Shown: positions 51,679-60,170, counted from the stretch's first letter. The stretch: DNA of 64,000 bases from Longispora sp040681875 (GCF_040681875.1 NZ_JBFAZP010000002.1:558001-622000), one strand, 5' to 3'. Numbers and translations: made by a program. The notes: generated from the letters alone by a model not told the origin.

Positions 51679-52587
51679 ATGGCACCGGTCGTCACCGGGA
51701 TCGGACTCGCTGGCCCCACCGTCGGGGACCCGGCGCACCTGCTGGGGTCCGGGGTGGCCGGGCGGGAGGATTTCGACCCCGCCTCGGTCGTGGGGAAGCG
51801 GGGCCTGCGGTACAAGGACGACGCGACCCGGCTCGCGCTGGCCGCCGCGCACCGGGCCCTGACCGACGCGGGCCTGCTCGACGACCGCGCCCCGACGGTG
51901 CCCGCCGGGCAGGTGGCCGTCGTGGTCAGCTCCAACCTCGGCAACCTCGACACGGTGTGCGCGGCGGCGGAGACCATCGCCCGGGAGTCGGTCACCGGCC
52001 TCAGCCCGATGGACCTGCCGAACGCGTCCAGCAACGTGGTCGCCTCGTCGGTGGCCATCTGGTTCGGGCTGCGCGGTGCGAACCTGATGGTCTGCAACGG
52101 CGCGACGTCCGGGCTCGACGCCGTGCGGTGGGCCCGGGTCCTGGTCGGCTCCGGACGGGTCCGGCACGCGCTCGTCGTGGGGGTCGAGGTCGACAACGAG
52201 GTGGTCCGCCGGCTCACCGGCGCCGAGCGCCTCTTCCACGGCGCGGCGGCGCTGGTCGTCGAGTCGGCCGCGAACGCCGCCGCGCGCGGGGTGACGGCGC
52301 GGGCGACCCTGGGCCGGTACGAGCGGCGCGCGGTCGGGGCCGTCCCCGGCACCGGCCTGTGGCTGGTACCGGAACGGCACGCGACCGCCGCCCCGCCGGG
52401 CGTGACCCCGCTGGACCTGTCCCGGCGGTACGGCGCGGCGTCCGGCGCGCTCGGGGTGTTGCAGTGCGCGGCGGCGGCCACCTGGATCCACGGCGGCCAC
52501 GGCCCGACGGCGCTGGCCACGGCCGGCGGTCCCGAGGACGACGCGACGGCGACCCTGCTGCTGTCCGCCCCCGGGCCGGCCCGGTGA
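51679..52587 (+). CDS. Degenerate, shortened ketosynthase-like protein A (CLF-like)
   Basis: The 302-residue thiolase-fold homologue has the nucleophile position replaced by Ala142 (NGATSGLDAV), no HGTGT motif and no GHT motif; the region between the usual His residues is absent, making it about 100 residues shorter than a KS. It cannot condense on its own. It resembles the chain-length factor concept but lacks the Gln found in classic CLF/KSQ active sites. It lies directly after ketosynthase 2 and probably forms a heterodimer with it or with ketosynthase 1. Confidence 0.82.
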   Translation: MAPVVTGIGLAGPTVGDPAHLLGSGVAGREDFDPASVVGKRGLRYKDDATRLALAAAHRALTDAGLLDDRAPTVPAGQVAVVVSSNLGNLDTVCAAAETIARESVTGLSPMDLPNASSNVVASSVAIWFGLRGANLMVCNGATSGLDAVRWARVLVGSGRVRHALVVGVEVDNEVVRRLTGAERLFHGAAALVVESAANAAARGVTARATLGRYERRAVGAVPGTGLWLVPERHATAAPPGVTPLDLSRRYGAASGALGVLQCAAAATWIHGGHGPTALATAGGPEDDATATLLLSAPGPAR

Positions 52588-53384
52588 TCGGCCGGGCCCG
52601 GCTCCGCAGGCCGGCGGACGGCACCGGGCCCCTGCGCACCCTGCTCGTCAACGGGCTCGGCGGCAGCAACGCCGTGTGGGGCCCGTTCGCCGAGCGGGCC
52701 GATCCGCGCCTGGAGATCTGGGAGGCGGACCTGCCGTGGGGCAGCGAGGGCACGGTGGGCTGGGGTCAGGAGCCCGAGCTCGGGCCGTGGATCCGGCGGG
52801 CGCTGGAGTCGGTGGACTCCGGCCGGGTCGACCTCGTCGTGGCGCACTCGTTCGGCGCGAACCTGCTGCTGGATCTCCTGTGCCGGGGCGGGCTGCCGGA
52901 GCCGCCCCGGGCGGCGGTGCTCGTGTCCCCGTTCTACCGGCCCAGCCCGGACCGGTTCGACTGGGAGACGATCTCCTACTTCCTCAACAACTTCCACCTG
53001 CTGTTGCAGGAGGGCATCCGGGTGCGTTCGGCGGGCCGGCTGGACGCCGACAGTCAGCGGGACCTCGCCCTGCGGCTGCGGGAGATGGTCGGACCGTACG
53101 GCTGGGTCCGGTTCTTCGACACCTACCTGCGGACCCCGGGGCTCGCGCTGGAGAACCTGACCCAGTCGTTCCTCATCGTGGCCGGCGCCGACGATCCGGC
53201 CTCGTCCCCCGCGGACAGCCGCGACCTCGCCGACCGGCTGCCGGACTGCCAGGCCGAGATCCTCGACGGCTGTGGCCACCTGGCCATGGTCGAGCGGGCC
53301 GAACGCTTCGCGCACCTCGTCAACGTCTTCAGCCGTTCCATCGAACCGTCGATCGCCCAGACCACGGGAGCAGACCAACCATGA
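52584..53384 (+). CDS. Alpha/beta-hydrolase
   Basis: The 266-residue protein has the nucleophile elbow AHSFGAN (Ser89), an acidic residue in AGADDPAS and His in GCGHLAMVE, a complete hydrolase triad. In PKS clusters such proteins act as type II thioesterases, editing stalled chains, or release and cyclise the product. GTG 52584 overlaps the previous stop (GTGA), and its own stop overlaps the next ATG. It could therefore be the editing thioesterase, with the hotdog protein downstream as the release enzyme, or the reverse. Confidence 0.85.
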   Translation: MIGRARLRRPADGTGPLRTLLVNGLGGSNAVWGPFAERADPRLEIWEADLPWGSEGTVGWGQEPELGPWIRRALESVDSGRVDLVVAHSFGANLLLDLLCRGGLPEPPRAAVLVSPFYRPSPDRFDWETISYFLNNFHLLLQEGIRVRSAGRLDADSQRDLALRLREMVGPYGWVRFFDTYLRTPGLALENLTQSFLIVAGADDPASSPADSRDLADRLPDCQAEILDGCGHLAMVERAERFAHLVNVFSRSIEPSIAQTTGADQP

Positions 53385-54358
53385 CCGACACCCTGACGTC
53401 CGCCCTGCTCGACACCACGACCACCGTGCGGGTACGGCCCCGGTACGAGGGCTCCAACATCTGTACCTGGATCGGGTTCAAGCACGTGAACTACCTGGTC
53501 GAGGAGGCCGTCCTGGAGCACTTCCGCCAGTCCGGCACCCCGGCGCGGGCCCTGTTCGAGGACCACGCCCTGTGCGTGGACCTGGTGTCGCTGGACACCC
53601 GGATCCTGCACGCGCTGCACATGGACGACGAGGCGACGGCCACGGTGGTCCCCGCGACGAAGGCGGCGGACGACGAGCTGGCGTTCGCGGTGACCCTGAC
53701 CGTCGAGCGCGGCGGCGAGGTGCTCAAGGCCGTCGTGTCGAAGGTCCGGGTGGCGCTGCGCCTCGACGAGCGCGACGGCCCGGGCGACCCGGCCCCGGCC
53801 GCGCTGTCCCCCTACGTCACGACCGACATCGCCCGGCCGGCGTCGTCGCCCGTGCCGCTCGTCGGCCCGCTGGGGGTCAACCGGGGCACGTCGGGCGGGG
53901 ACCCGGTCCTGGCCCAGCTGACGGCCGGGCGGAACGCGTTCGCGTGGCGGTGGCGGATCCCGTACCCGTACTGCCACTTCACGCAGCGGCTGCAGATGTC
54001 CGGGTACCTGCGGCAGATGGAGGAGGTCGTCGACCTGTTCCTCGCCGAGCGCGGGATCTCCATCCGGACCCTGTTGACCGACCGGAACTGGATCCCGGTG
54101 GTGCCGCGCTCCACGATCGAGCTGGTCGGGGAGGCGCTGATGGAGGAGGACCTCTACACGGTGTTCACGGTGGAGGACGTGTTCAAGGACTTCACCTACA
54201 CCGCCCGGATGGACTGCTTCGTGGTCCGCGACGGGGAACTGGTCCTGACGGCGACGGGCTCGATCACCCACGGGTACGCGGTGATCGAGAACCGCCGGGA
54301 CTGGAGCCTGGTGGGCTTCGACGACACGGTCCTGGCCGCCCTGCGCGGACGGAACTGA
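53381..54358 (+). CDS. Tandem-hotdog acyl thioesterase-like protein
   Basis: The 325-residue protein contains two hotdog domains: an N-terminal half (about 15-130) with the 4HBT-type element FKHVNYLVEEAVLEHF, and a C-terminal half (about 185-320) with SGYLRQMEEVVDLFLAERG. The arrangement is like double-hotdog acyl-CoA/ACP thioesterases. It probably hydrolyses or transfers the acyl chain from the ACP. ATG 53381 overlaps the hydrolase stop (ATGA). Precise catalytic residues cannot be assigned confidently. Confidence 0.78.
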   Translation: MTDTLTSALLDTTTTVRVRPRYEGSNICTWIGFKHVNYLVEEAVLEHFRQSGTPARALFEDHALCVDLVSLDTRILHALHMDDEATATVVPATKAADDELAFAVTLTVERGGEVLKAVVSKVRVALRLDERDGPGDPAPAALSPYVTTDIARPASSPVPLVGPLGVNRGTSGGDPVLAQLTAGRNAFAWRWRIPYPYCHFTQRLQMSGYLRQMEEVVDLFLAERGISIRTLLTDRNWIPVVPRSTIELVGEALMEEDLYTVFTVEDVFKDFTYTARMDCFVVRDGELVLTATGSITHGYAVIENRRDWSLVGFDDTVLAALRGRN

Positions 54359-54361
54359 CCC

Positions 54362-55555
54362 GTGGAGCGGGCACTGATTACCGGGCTCGGCGTGATCTCG
54401 TGCCTGGGTCGCGGGGCCGACACGCTGTGGGAGGCGCTGCACGCCGGGCCGCACGGACCCCGGCGGGTGGCCGACCCGGGGGCGAACGTCGACATCCCCC
54501 TGGTGTACCTGGTGCCCGACGCGGATCTGCCGACCGAGCCGACCACCTGGGCGGACGCGCCGGTCGGCCCCGCCTCGCGGCTGGCCGTCGCCGCCGCCCG
54601 GGAGGCCCTCGACGACGCGGGGATCGTCGGGGCGGTGCGCCGGGGGGACGTGCGGCCCGAACGGGTGGCCGTCCTGCTGGGCACCACGATGGGCGACCAC
54701 CAGGTCCGGGAGCGCGAACGGTCCGGCGAGTGGGCGCCGTCGGCGGGGTGGCACACCGAGTACCTGGTGGCCTCCGTCGTCGCCGACCTGCTCGGCGGGC
54801 AGGGGCCGGTCTCGACGAACTCCAACGCGTGCGCGGCCAGCGGGTACGCCATCGGGCTGGCCGTGGACATGATCCGGGCCGGGGAGGCCGACGTGGTGCT
54901 GGTCGGCGGCGCGGAGGCGTACAGCCGGCTGGCGGTGGCGAACTTCCACCGGATGGGCGCCACCGACCCGGAGCGGTGCCGCCCGTTCGACCAGGGCCGG
55001 AAGGGCACGGTCTCCGGCGAGGCCGCGGCGATGCTGGTGGTGGAGGCCGCCAGTGTCGCCCGCCGCCGCGGCGCCAGTGTGTACGCGGAGATCGCGGCCA
55101 CCGGCTGGAGCTGCGACGCGCACCACCCGACGGCCCCGGAGCCCGGCGGCGCGCAGATCGACGCCGCGATGCGCCGGGCGCTGCGGGACGGGGCCACCTC
55201 GCCCGCCGAGATCGCCTGCGTGGTGCCGCACGGCACGGGCACCGAACTCAACGACGTGGTGGAGAGCGAGGCGCTGCGGACCCTGTTCGGGGACCGGCCG
55301 GTGCCGCTGTACAGCCTGAAGGCGCAGGTCGGGCATACCGCGGGGGCGGCGGCCGGGCTCGCGGTGGCCACGGCCGCGCTCATCCTGTTCACCCGCGCGG
55401 TGCCGCCCAACGTGCCTCTCGACGCCCCGGACGAGCGGTGCCCCGTGTGGCTGCCGGTCGAGGCCCGGCCGTTGGCGGGCCGGGCCGTGCTGGCCAACGC
55501 CTACGCGTTCGGCGGCAACAACGTGTCCGTGCTGCTGCGGAGCGTGCCGGCATGA
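54362..55555 (+). CDS. Ketosynthase 3 (active-site-complete)
   Basis: The 397-residue protein retains Cys157 (SNACAASGYAIG), His290 (PHGTGT) and His325 (LKAQVGHTAGA). It is followed with an ATGA overlap by a degenerate KS-like protein, so these two look like the clearest KS/CLF-type heterodimer pair of the cluster. GTG 54362 lies 3 bp after the thioesterase stop. The Asn before the active Cys resembles KS2, so KS2 and KS3 may be closer to one another than to KS1. Confidence 0.92.
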   Translation: MERALITGLGVISCLGRGADTLWEALHAGPHGPRRVADPGANVDIPLVYLVPDADLPTEPTTWADAPVGPASRLAVAAAREALDDAGIVGAVRRGDVRPERVAVLLGTTMGDHQVRERERSGEWAPSAGWHTEYLVASVVADLLGGQGPVSTNSNACAASGYAIGLAVDMIRAGEADVVLVGGAEAYSRLAVANFHRMGATDPERCRPFDQGRKGTVSGEAAAMLVVEAASVARRRGASVYAEIAATGWSCDAHHPTAPEPGGAQIDAAMRRALRDGATSPAEIACVVPHGTGTELNDVVESEALRTLFGDRPVPLYSLKAQVGHTAGAAAGLAVATAALILFTRAVPPNVPLDAPDERCPVWLPVEARPLAGRAVLANAYAFGGNNVSVLLRSVPA

Positions 55556-56532
55556 CCGCGCGGATCGTGGTCACCGGCGTCGGGGCGGCCTCGCCCTGGG
55601 GCGACGACCCGGCCGGGCTGTGGGCCGACGCGCCCCGGGACGCGGTGCCCGACGGCTGGTTCGACGTGCGCGGCCAGCTGGGCGCCCGGGGGTACAAGTA
55701 CCTGCCGCCGGCGTGCCGGTACCTGCTGGCCGCCGGGCGCCGGGCGCTCGCGGGCCTGCCGGCCGTCCCCGGCCCCGACCTGGGGGTGGCCATCGGCACG
55801 AACCACGCCGCGTCCGCCCTGCACGCGGACATGGACGACACGGTGCTGCGCGGCGGCGCCGACCAGCTCAGCCCGGCCCTGGCGCCCTTCTTCGCGGTGA
55901 ACGTGTTCGTCAGCAGGCTCGCGATCGAACACACCGCGCGCGCGTTCAGCCTGACCCTGACCACGCCGTGGACGGCGGGCCTGGAGTCCCTGCACGTCGC
56001 GTCGCGTTCGCTGCGCCTGGGCCGGGCGGAGGTCGTGCTGGCCGGCGCCACCGAGGCCGGCGACGGCTCCGCCGGGGCCGAGGAGGGCGCGGCGGTGTTC
56101 GTCCTGGAACCGCGCGACCTCGCCGAGCGGCGCGGCGCCCCGGTCCTCGGGCACGTCGCCACGCACACCGGCTTCCTCCCGCCGACCGGGCCGGACGCCA
56201 CGGCCGTCGTGCGGGCGGCCTGGGCGGCGCTCGACACCGGGCCGGCGCCCGTGACCCTGTTCGCCGACGACTCGGCGGTCGGGGCGGCGGTCGACCGGGC
56301 CGTGCGCGGGGTCGCCGACGAGTTGACCGTGCTGCCGCTGGCCGCCGGCACCGTGGGCCCGGCCTGGCAGGTCGCGGCGGTACTGGCCGGCGGGGTGCGC
56401 GCGGCCGTCCCCGCCGGGGCCCGGTCGGGTCGGTCCGGGGTGACCGAGGGGCACCGTACCCATGTCATAGCCGTTGCCAGTCGGGCGGGGACCGTCGCGT
56501 TCACCGCCGTCACCAGGGAAGGCGGGTCCTGA
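55552..56532 (+). CDS. Degenerate ketosynthase-like protein B (CLF-like)
   Basis: The 326-residue KS homologue has Trp140 at the nucleophile position (TPWTAGLESL) and lacks both HGTGT and GHT elements; the C-terminal half is rearranged. It shares the N-terminal TGVGAASPWG opening of the family. It is translationally coupled to ketosynthase 3 (ATGA) and to the following enoyl-reductase-like SDR (TGATG). The Trp would fill the acyl tunnel entrance, so it is likely a structural or chain-length-controlling partner. Confidence 0.8.
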   Translation: MTARIVVTGVGAASPWGDDPAGLWADAPRDAVPDGWFDVRGQLGARGYKYLPPACRYLLAAGRRALAGLPAVPGPDLGVAIGTNHAASALHADMDDTVLRGGADQLSPALAPFFAVNVFVSRLAIEHTARAFSLTLTTPWTAGLESLHVASRSLRLGRAEVVLAGATEAGDGSAGAEEGAAVFVLEPRDLAERRGAPVLGHVATHTGFLPPTGPDATAVVRAAWAALDTGPAPVTLFADDSAVGAAVDRAVRGVADELTVLPLAAGTVGPAWQVAAVLAGGVRAAVPAGARSGRSGVTEGHRTHVIAVASRAGTVAFTAVTREGGS

Positions 56533-57311
56533 TGCGCGGTCAGTGGGTTCTGGTCCTGGGGGCCTCCAGCGGGCTGGGCCGGGCCATCGCGCTCGCCGCC
56601 GCGCGGGCCGGGGCCAACATCGCCGGGGTGCACTTCGACACGTCCGCCGCCGAACCGCGGGTCACGGCGCTGCTGGCCGAGCTGCGCGGCTACGGTGGGC
56701 GCGCGGAACTGTTCAACGCCAACGCCGCCAACCACACCGCCCGGGCGCGCCTGGTCGCGGAGCTGGCAGGGCTGACCGGCCCCGACGGGATCCGGGTGCT
56801 CGTGCACTCCCTGGCCTTCGGGGCCCTGGCGCCCTTCCTGCCGGTGGGCGAGGAGCCGGCCGTCACGCCCCGGCAGCTCGACATGACCCTCAACGTGATG
56901 GCGCACAGCCTCGTGTACTGGACCCAGGACCTGCACGCGGCGGGGCTGCTCGCCCCGGGCAGTCGGATCTTCGCGCTGACCAGCGCCGGCAGCAGCCGGG
57001 TCCAGCGGCACTACGGGGCGGTGTCGGCGGCCAAGGCGGCGCTGGAGTCGCACGTCCGGCAGCTGGCGCTGGAGCTCGGCGGGTCCGGCGTCGCGGTCAA
57101 CGCGCTGCGGGCGGGCGTCACGATCACCCCGGCCCTGCTGCGGATCCCCGGCCACGAGAGCTATGTGGAGCGGGCCCGGGCGACCAACCCGGGCGGGCGG
57201 CTGACCACCCCGGAGGACGTGGCCGAGGCGGTGCTCACCCTGACGCGCGGCGACTCGACCTGGATCACCGGCAACGTGATCGGCGTGGACGGCGGGGAGC
57301 TGCTGACATGA
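56532..57311 (+). CDS. FabI/FabL-like enoyl-ACP reductase-type SDR
   Basis: The 259-residue SDR has cofactor motif GASSGLGRA (10-18), the enoyl-reductase-like element VLVHSLAFG (89-97) and a Tyr161-x6-Lys168 pair (YGAVSAAK), the spacing found in FabI and FabL enoyl reductases rather than the YxxxK of ketoreductases. It therefore probably reduces enoyl-ACP double bonds, giving saturated segments; a ketoreductase-like role cannot be excluded. It starts on the last base of the previous stop and overlaps the DsrH-like gene. A dedicated ER is unusual in type II PKS operons that make polyenes. Confidence 0.75.
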   Translation: MRGQWVLVLGASSGLGRAIALAAARAGANIAGVHFDTSAAEPRVTALLAELRGYGGRAELFNANAANHTARARLVAELAGLTGPDGIRVLVHSLAFGALAPFLPVGEEPAVTPRQLDMTLNVMAHSLVYWTQDLHAAGLLAPGSRIFALTSAGSSRVQRHYGAVSAAKAALESHVRQLALELGGSGVAVNALRAGVTITPALLRIPGHESYVERARATNPGGRLTTPEDVAEAVLTLTRGDSTWITGNVIGVDGGELLT

Positions 57312-57598
57312 CCGGTTTCCTGCTCGTCGACACCGGGATCGACCGGCAACTGGCCGCCGACGCCGCGATCCTGGCCGGGGCCGGCCACCGGGTGGTGCTC
57401 TACCTGGTGCAGGACGGGGTGACCCGGGCGCTGCGCGGGCAGGAGCCGGCCGGCGACGCCACGGTCTGGGTGGACGGCCCGAGCCTGGCGCACCGCGCGC
57501 TGCGCCCCGGGGACCTGCGCCCCGGCGTGACGGTCGTGGACATGCCGGAGGTCGCGGACCTGCTGCTCGCCGACGGCGTCCGGGTGGTGTGGCACTGA
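57308..57598 (+). CDS. DsrH/TusB-like small protein
   Basis: The 96-residue protein matches the DsrH/TusB pattern: Rossmann-like opening (FLLVDTGIDRQLAADAAILAG), VVLYLVQDGVTRALRG, then a middle segment ending in a Val/Asp-rich strand and C-terminal VRVVWH. TusB/DsrH form the heterohexamer with DsrE and DsrF-type subunits that passes persulfide sulfur, for example in tRNA 2-thiouridine formation. ATG 57308 overlaps the SDR stop, and its own stop overlaps the DsrE-like start. The assignment is by motif reading, not by a search. Confidence 0.65.
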   Translation: MTGFLLVDTGIDRQLAADAAILAGAGHRVVLYLVQDGVTRALRGQEPAGDATVWVDGPSLAHRALRPGDLRPGVTVVDMPEVADLLLADGVRVVWH

Positions 57599-58002
57599 TG
57601 GCCGCCCGCCCGCCCGCCGACGTGCTGCTGGTCGTGACCGGCGCGCCGTTCGCCTCGGACATGCTGACCACCGTCCTGCGGCTCGTCGACGAGCTGCTGC
57701 GCCGGGGCCGGTCGGTGCTGGTCTGGGCCTGCGGGTACACGACGATGCTGACCCAGGCCGCGCTCGGCGCGCACAAGCCGCGGGACGTGGACGACTGGGC
57801 GGCCCGGTACCCGTCGACGGCGGCGGTGGTGTCGGGGCTGCTCGCGGAGTACCCGGCGCTGTTCGGCTGGGAGGTCTGCGCGTACTGCGCCCAGGACCGG
57901 GGCGCGGGTCCGCACGTGCCGGGGGTGCGGACCCGCGCGCCGTCCCGGATCGGCACGAACGTGGCGGCGGCCCGGACGACCGTCTACATCGGAGGTGCCT
58001 GA
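57598..58002 (+). CDS. DsrE/TusD-like protein with conserved Cys motif
   Basis: The 134-residue protein has the DsrE-fold opening LLVVTGAPFASDMLTTVLRLVDELLRRG, a DVDDWAARYP segment and WEVCAYCAQDRGA, where the first Cys corresponds to the sulfur-accepting Cys of TusD/DsrE and the second is extra. A basic C-terminal tail (RTRAPSRIGTN) follows. ATG 57598 uses the last base of the previous stop. Together with the neighbours it suggests sulfur transfer to a substrate or partner; otherwise it could be a redox-related DsrE protein. Confidence 0.68.
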   Translation: MAARPPADVLLVVTGAPFASDMLTTVLRLVDELLRRGRSVLVWACGYTTMLTQAALGAHKPRDVDDWAARYPSTAAVVSGLLAEYPALFGWEVCAYCAQDRGAGPHVPGVRTRAPSRIGTNVAAARTTVYIGGA

Positions 58003-58003
58003 C

Positions 58004-58387
58004 ATGGCCGGCCGGTACCTCGCCGTGGTGGACCACGCCTACCGGGGCGGCCCGGAGGTGCAGTTCTGCGACCTGTTCTACCTGGCCCGGGGCCTGCACC
58101 GCCAGCTCGGCGGCCTGGACGTGGTCCTGCGCGGCCCGGCCGTGACGTACGCCGTGGACACCGGTCCCCTCCCCCGGCTGCGGGTCGGCGCCCGGCACCT
58201 GGACCTGCCCGACCCGCGCCGTTCCCTGCGCGCCCTGCTCGCCGCCGACTCGGCGGTCTCCGTCGACGAGCCCGCCCTGCGCGCGCTCGGGCTCACCCCG
58301 GACCGCGTCCTCCCCGGCGTGGTGTGCCGCGACTCCGCCTCGCTGACCCGCGACTGGCCCGACTACGAAGGTGTGTGGTTCCTGTGA
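58004..58387 (+). CDS. DsrF/TusC-like protein
   Basis: The 127-residue protein has a Rossmann-like DsrE/F pattern (RYLAVVDHAYRGGPEVQF, GLDVVLRGPAVTYAV) and ends with an acidic/aromatic tail (WPDYEGVWFL). It lacks the Cys motif of the neighbouring DsrE-like protein, as expected for a non-catalytic DsrF subunit, though it has Cys at about 25 and 110. GGAGGT lies eight bases before ATG 58004, and its stop overlaps the next GTG. It completes a DsrH-E-F set. Confidence 0.6.
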   Translation: MAGRYLAVVDHAYRGGPEVQFCDLFYLARGLHRQLGGLDVVLRGPAVTYAVDTGPLPRLRVGARHLDLPDPRRSLRALLAADSAVSVDEPALRALGLTPDRVLPGVVCRDSASLTRDWPDYEGVWFL

Positions 58388-59451
58388 AGTATCCGTTGGC
58401 GATCTCCGGCTGGTCCGCGGTCTCCCCGTTCGGCATCGGCCCGGCCGCGTTCACGGCCGGGGTCCGGCGCGGCGTCAGCGCCGTGGCCACCGTGCGGCAG
58501 GAGAGCCGGCTGCCGACCCCCGAGGCCGGCGTCGTGCCGGACTTCGACGTCCGGGGCGTGCTGGGCCTCAAGAACACCCGCTCGATGGACCGGGCCACCG
58601 GCATCGCGGTCGCCACCGTCGGCATGCTGCTGGAGCAGACCGGCCGGGTCGGCGGCGACGGGGTCGGCCTGGTGCTCGGGACGAACACCGGCAGCGTGAA
58701 GAGCATGATGGACTTCACCCGGGACTCGTTGACGCAGGACAAGCCGTACTTCGTGGACCCGGCCCGGTTCCCGAACACCGTGATGAACTGCGCCTCCGGG
58801 CAGTGCGCCATCTGGCACGGCCTGCGCGGGCCCAACAGTACGATCGCCGGCGGGCACGTGACCGGGCTGCTGGCGTTGCAGTACGCGGCCCGGCTGCACC
58901 GGTGCGGGCACGCCGGGACCATCCTGTGCGGCGCGGTCGAGGAGTTCTCGGCGCAGCGCGCGTGGCTGGAGTGGCTCGCGCACACCGGGGACGCGCCGGC
59001 CCAGCCGCTCGGCGAGGGCTGCGCCGTGTTCCTGCTGGAGGCCCCGGAGACGGCCCGCGAGCACGGCCGGGCGGTGCACGCCGAGATCCTGGGCCTGGAG
59101 TTCGGGGTCGCGGTCGACGAGCACACCGCCGCCGACGTGCTGGCCCGCTGCGTGCGCGCGGCGGTCGCCGAGGCCGGGGTGACCCCGGCGGACGTGTGGG
59201 CCGTCGCGCCCGCCGGCTACGTCGACGGCCGGGGCGACGCCGAACGGGCCGCCATCGCCGCCGCGCTGGCGGGGTGCGAGGTCCTGCCGGCGGTGAGCGC
59301 CCTGACCGGGGACACCTCGGCGGCGTCGGCGACGTTCCAGCTGGCCGCGCTCCTCGCGCACGCCGAGGGCGGCCCCGCCGGGCGGCTCGGGGTGATCACC
59401 TCCGTCGACCGCGAAGGGCTCGTGGGCTGCGCGCTGCTCAGACTCGGCTGA
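58384..59451 (+). CDS. Degenerate ketosynthase-like protein C (CLF-like)
   Basis: The 355-residue KS homologue has His158 in place of the nucleophile (GGHVTGLLAL), the HGTGT motif replaced by AGYVDGRGD and the GHT motif by GDTSAAS. It keeps the overall KS length and the GLVLGTNTGS and EGCAVFLLE elements. It is the third non-catalytic KS-like subunit. GTG 58384 overlaps the DsrF-like stop (GTGA); the next gene (ACP2) follows an 89-bp gap, so it is the last of the first coupled gene block. Confidence 0.83.
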   Translation: MKYPLAISGWSAVSPFGIGPAAFTAGVRRGVSAVATVRQESRLPTPEAGVVPDFDVRGVLGLKNTRSMDRATGIAVATVGMLLEQTGRVGGDGVGLVLGTNTGSVKSMMDFTRDSLTQDKPYFVDPARFPNTVMNCASGQCAIWHGLRGPNSTIAGGHVTGLLALQYAARLHRCGHAGTILCGAVEEFSAQRAWLEWLAHTGDAPAQPLGEGCAVFLLEAPETAREHGRAVHAEILGLEFGVAVDEHTAADVLARCVRAAVAEAGVTPADVWAVAPAGYVDGRGDAERAAIAAALAGCEVLPAVSALTGDTSAASATFQLAALLAHAEGGPAGRLGVITSVDREGLVGCALLRLG

Positions 59452-59540
59452 ACCCGCCGCGACCAGCAACCCGCCGGACTACCGGACCGCCGGACCGCCG
59501 AGAACATCGGACCTCAAGCCACACCTGAAGGAGAACAACG

Positions 59541-59789
59541 ATGACGGGCATCACGCTCGACAAGGAACACCTGCGACAGCTCATCGCCGAGACCCTCGAC
59601 ACGGAGGTGGACGAGGTCACCGACACCGCGCGGTTCGTGGACGAACTCGGCGCGGACTCGCTGATGGCGCTGGAGGTGATGGTGGTGCTGGAGAACACGT
59701 ACCAGGTGAAGATCGACGAGACGGAGCTCCGCGCGATCACCTGCCTGGACGCCGCCTTCGACCTGCTCGTCGCCAAGACGGGCGGGTGA
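59541..59789 (+). CDS. Acyl carrier protein 2
   Basis: The 82-residue ACP has the attachment motif GADSLMALEV (Ser40), acidic helix 2 and a C-terminal helix. ATG 59541 has AAGGAG upstream. It starts the second coupled block (ACP2, dehydratase, ketoreductase, isomerase) and probably is the carrier for reductive processing; ACP1 and ACP2 share only the core motif, so they may be recognised by different ketosynthases. Confidence 0.93.
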   Translation: MTGITLDKEHLRQLIAETLDTEVDEVTDTARFVDELGADSLMALEVMVVLENTYQVKIDETELRAITCLDAAFDLLVAKTGG

Positions 59790-59790
59790 G

Positions 59791-60168
59791 GTGGCGACCC
59801 CGCTGGCCGCGCCGGTCGTGGTGGTCGAACACGGCGAGCACCACGCCGTGACCTCCCTGACCGTCGATCCGGCCGACCCGATCTTCGCCGGGCACTACCC
59901 GGACTTCCCGATCTATCCGGGGGTGTGCCTGGTGGAGTTCGTCAACGCCAGCGCGCACGCCCTCGCGCTGATGATCGGCCGGGAGGTGGAGCTGACCGGC
60001 GTGGAGAGCGTCCGGTTCCACCATCCGGTCTTCCCCGGCGACACGGTGACCGCGCGGGTCGACCTCGTCGAGCGGGCCGGCGGCTGGCGGTGCTCCGCCG
60101 CGTTGTCCAGCGGCGACACCGGCATCGCCACCGTGCGCCTGGCCTACCGCACCGGAACGGAGGAGTGA
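59791..60168 (+). CDS. FabZ-like hotdog dehydratase
   Basis: The 125-residue single hotdog protein has the FabZ-type catalytic pair His35 (FAGHYPDFPIYPG) and Glu49 (LVEFVNA). It dehydrates 3-hydroxyacyl-ACP to trans-2-enoyl-ACP. GTG 59791 starts one base after the ACP2 stop. Together with the ketoreductase downstream it gives the repeated keto-to-alkene processing that builds polyenes in highly reducing type II PKS. Confidence 0.88.
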   Translation: MATPLAAPVVVVEHGEHHAVTSLTVDPADPIFAGHYPDFPIYPGVCLVEFVNASAHALALMIGREVELTGVESVRFHHPVFPGDTVTARVDLVERAGGWRCSAALSSGDTGIATVRLAYRTGTEE

Positions 60169-60170
60169 CC

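Noticed and set aside
50067..53378. A 1103-codon antisense frame under the ketosynthase genes
   Set aside because: Composition is Arg/Val/Pro/Gly-biased with no motif, and the opposite strand carries canonical KS active sites.
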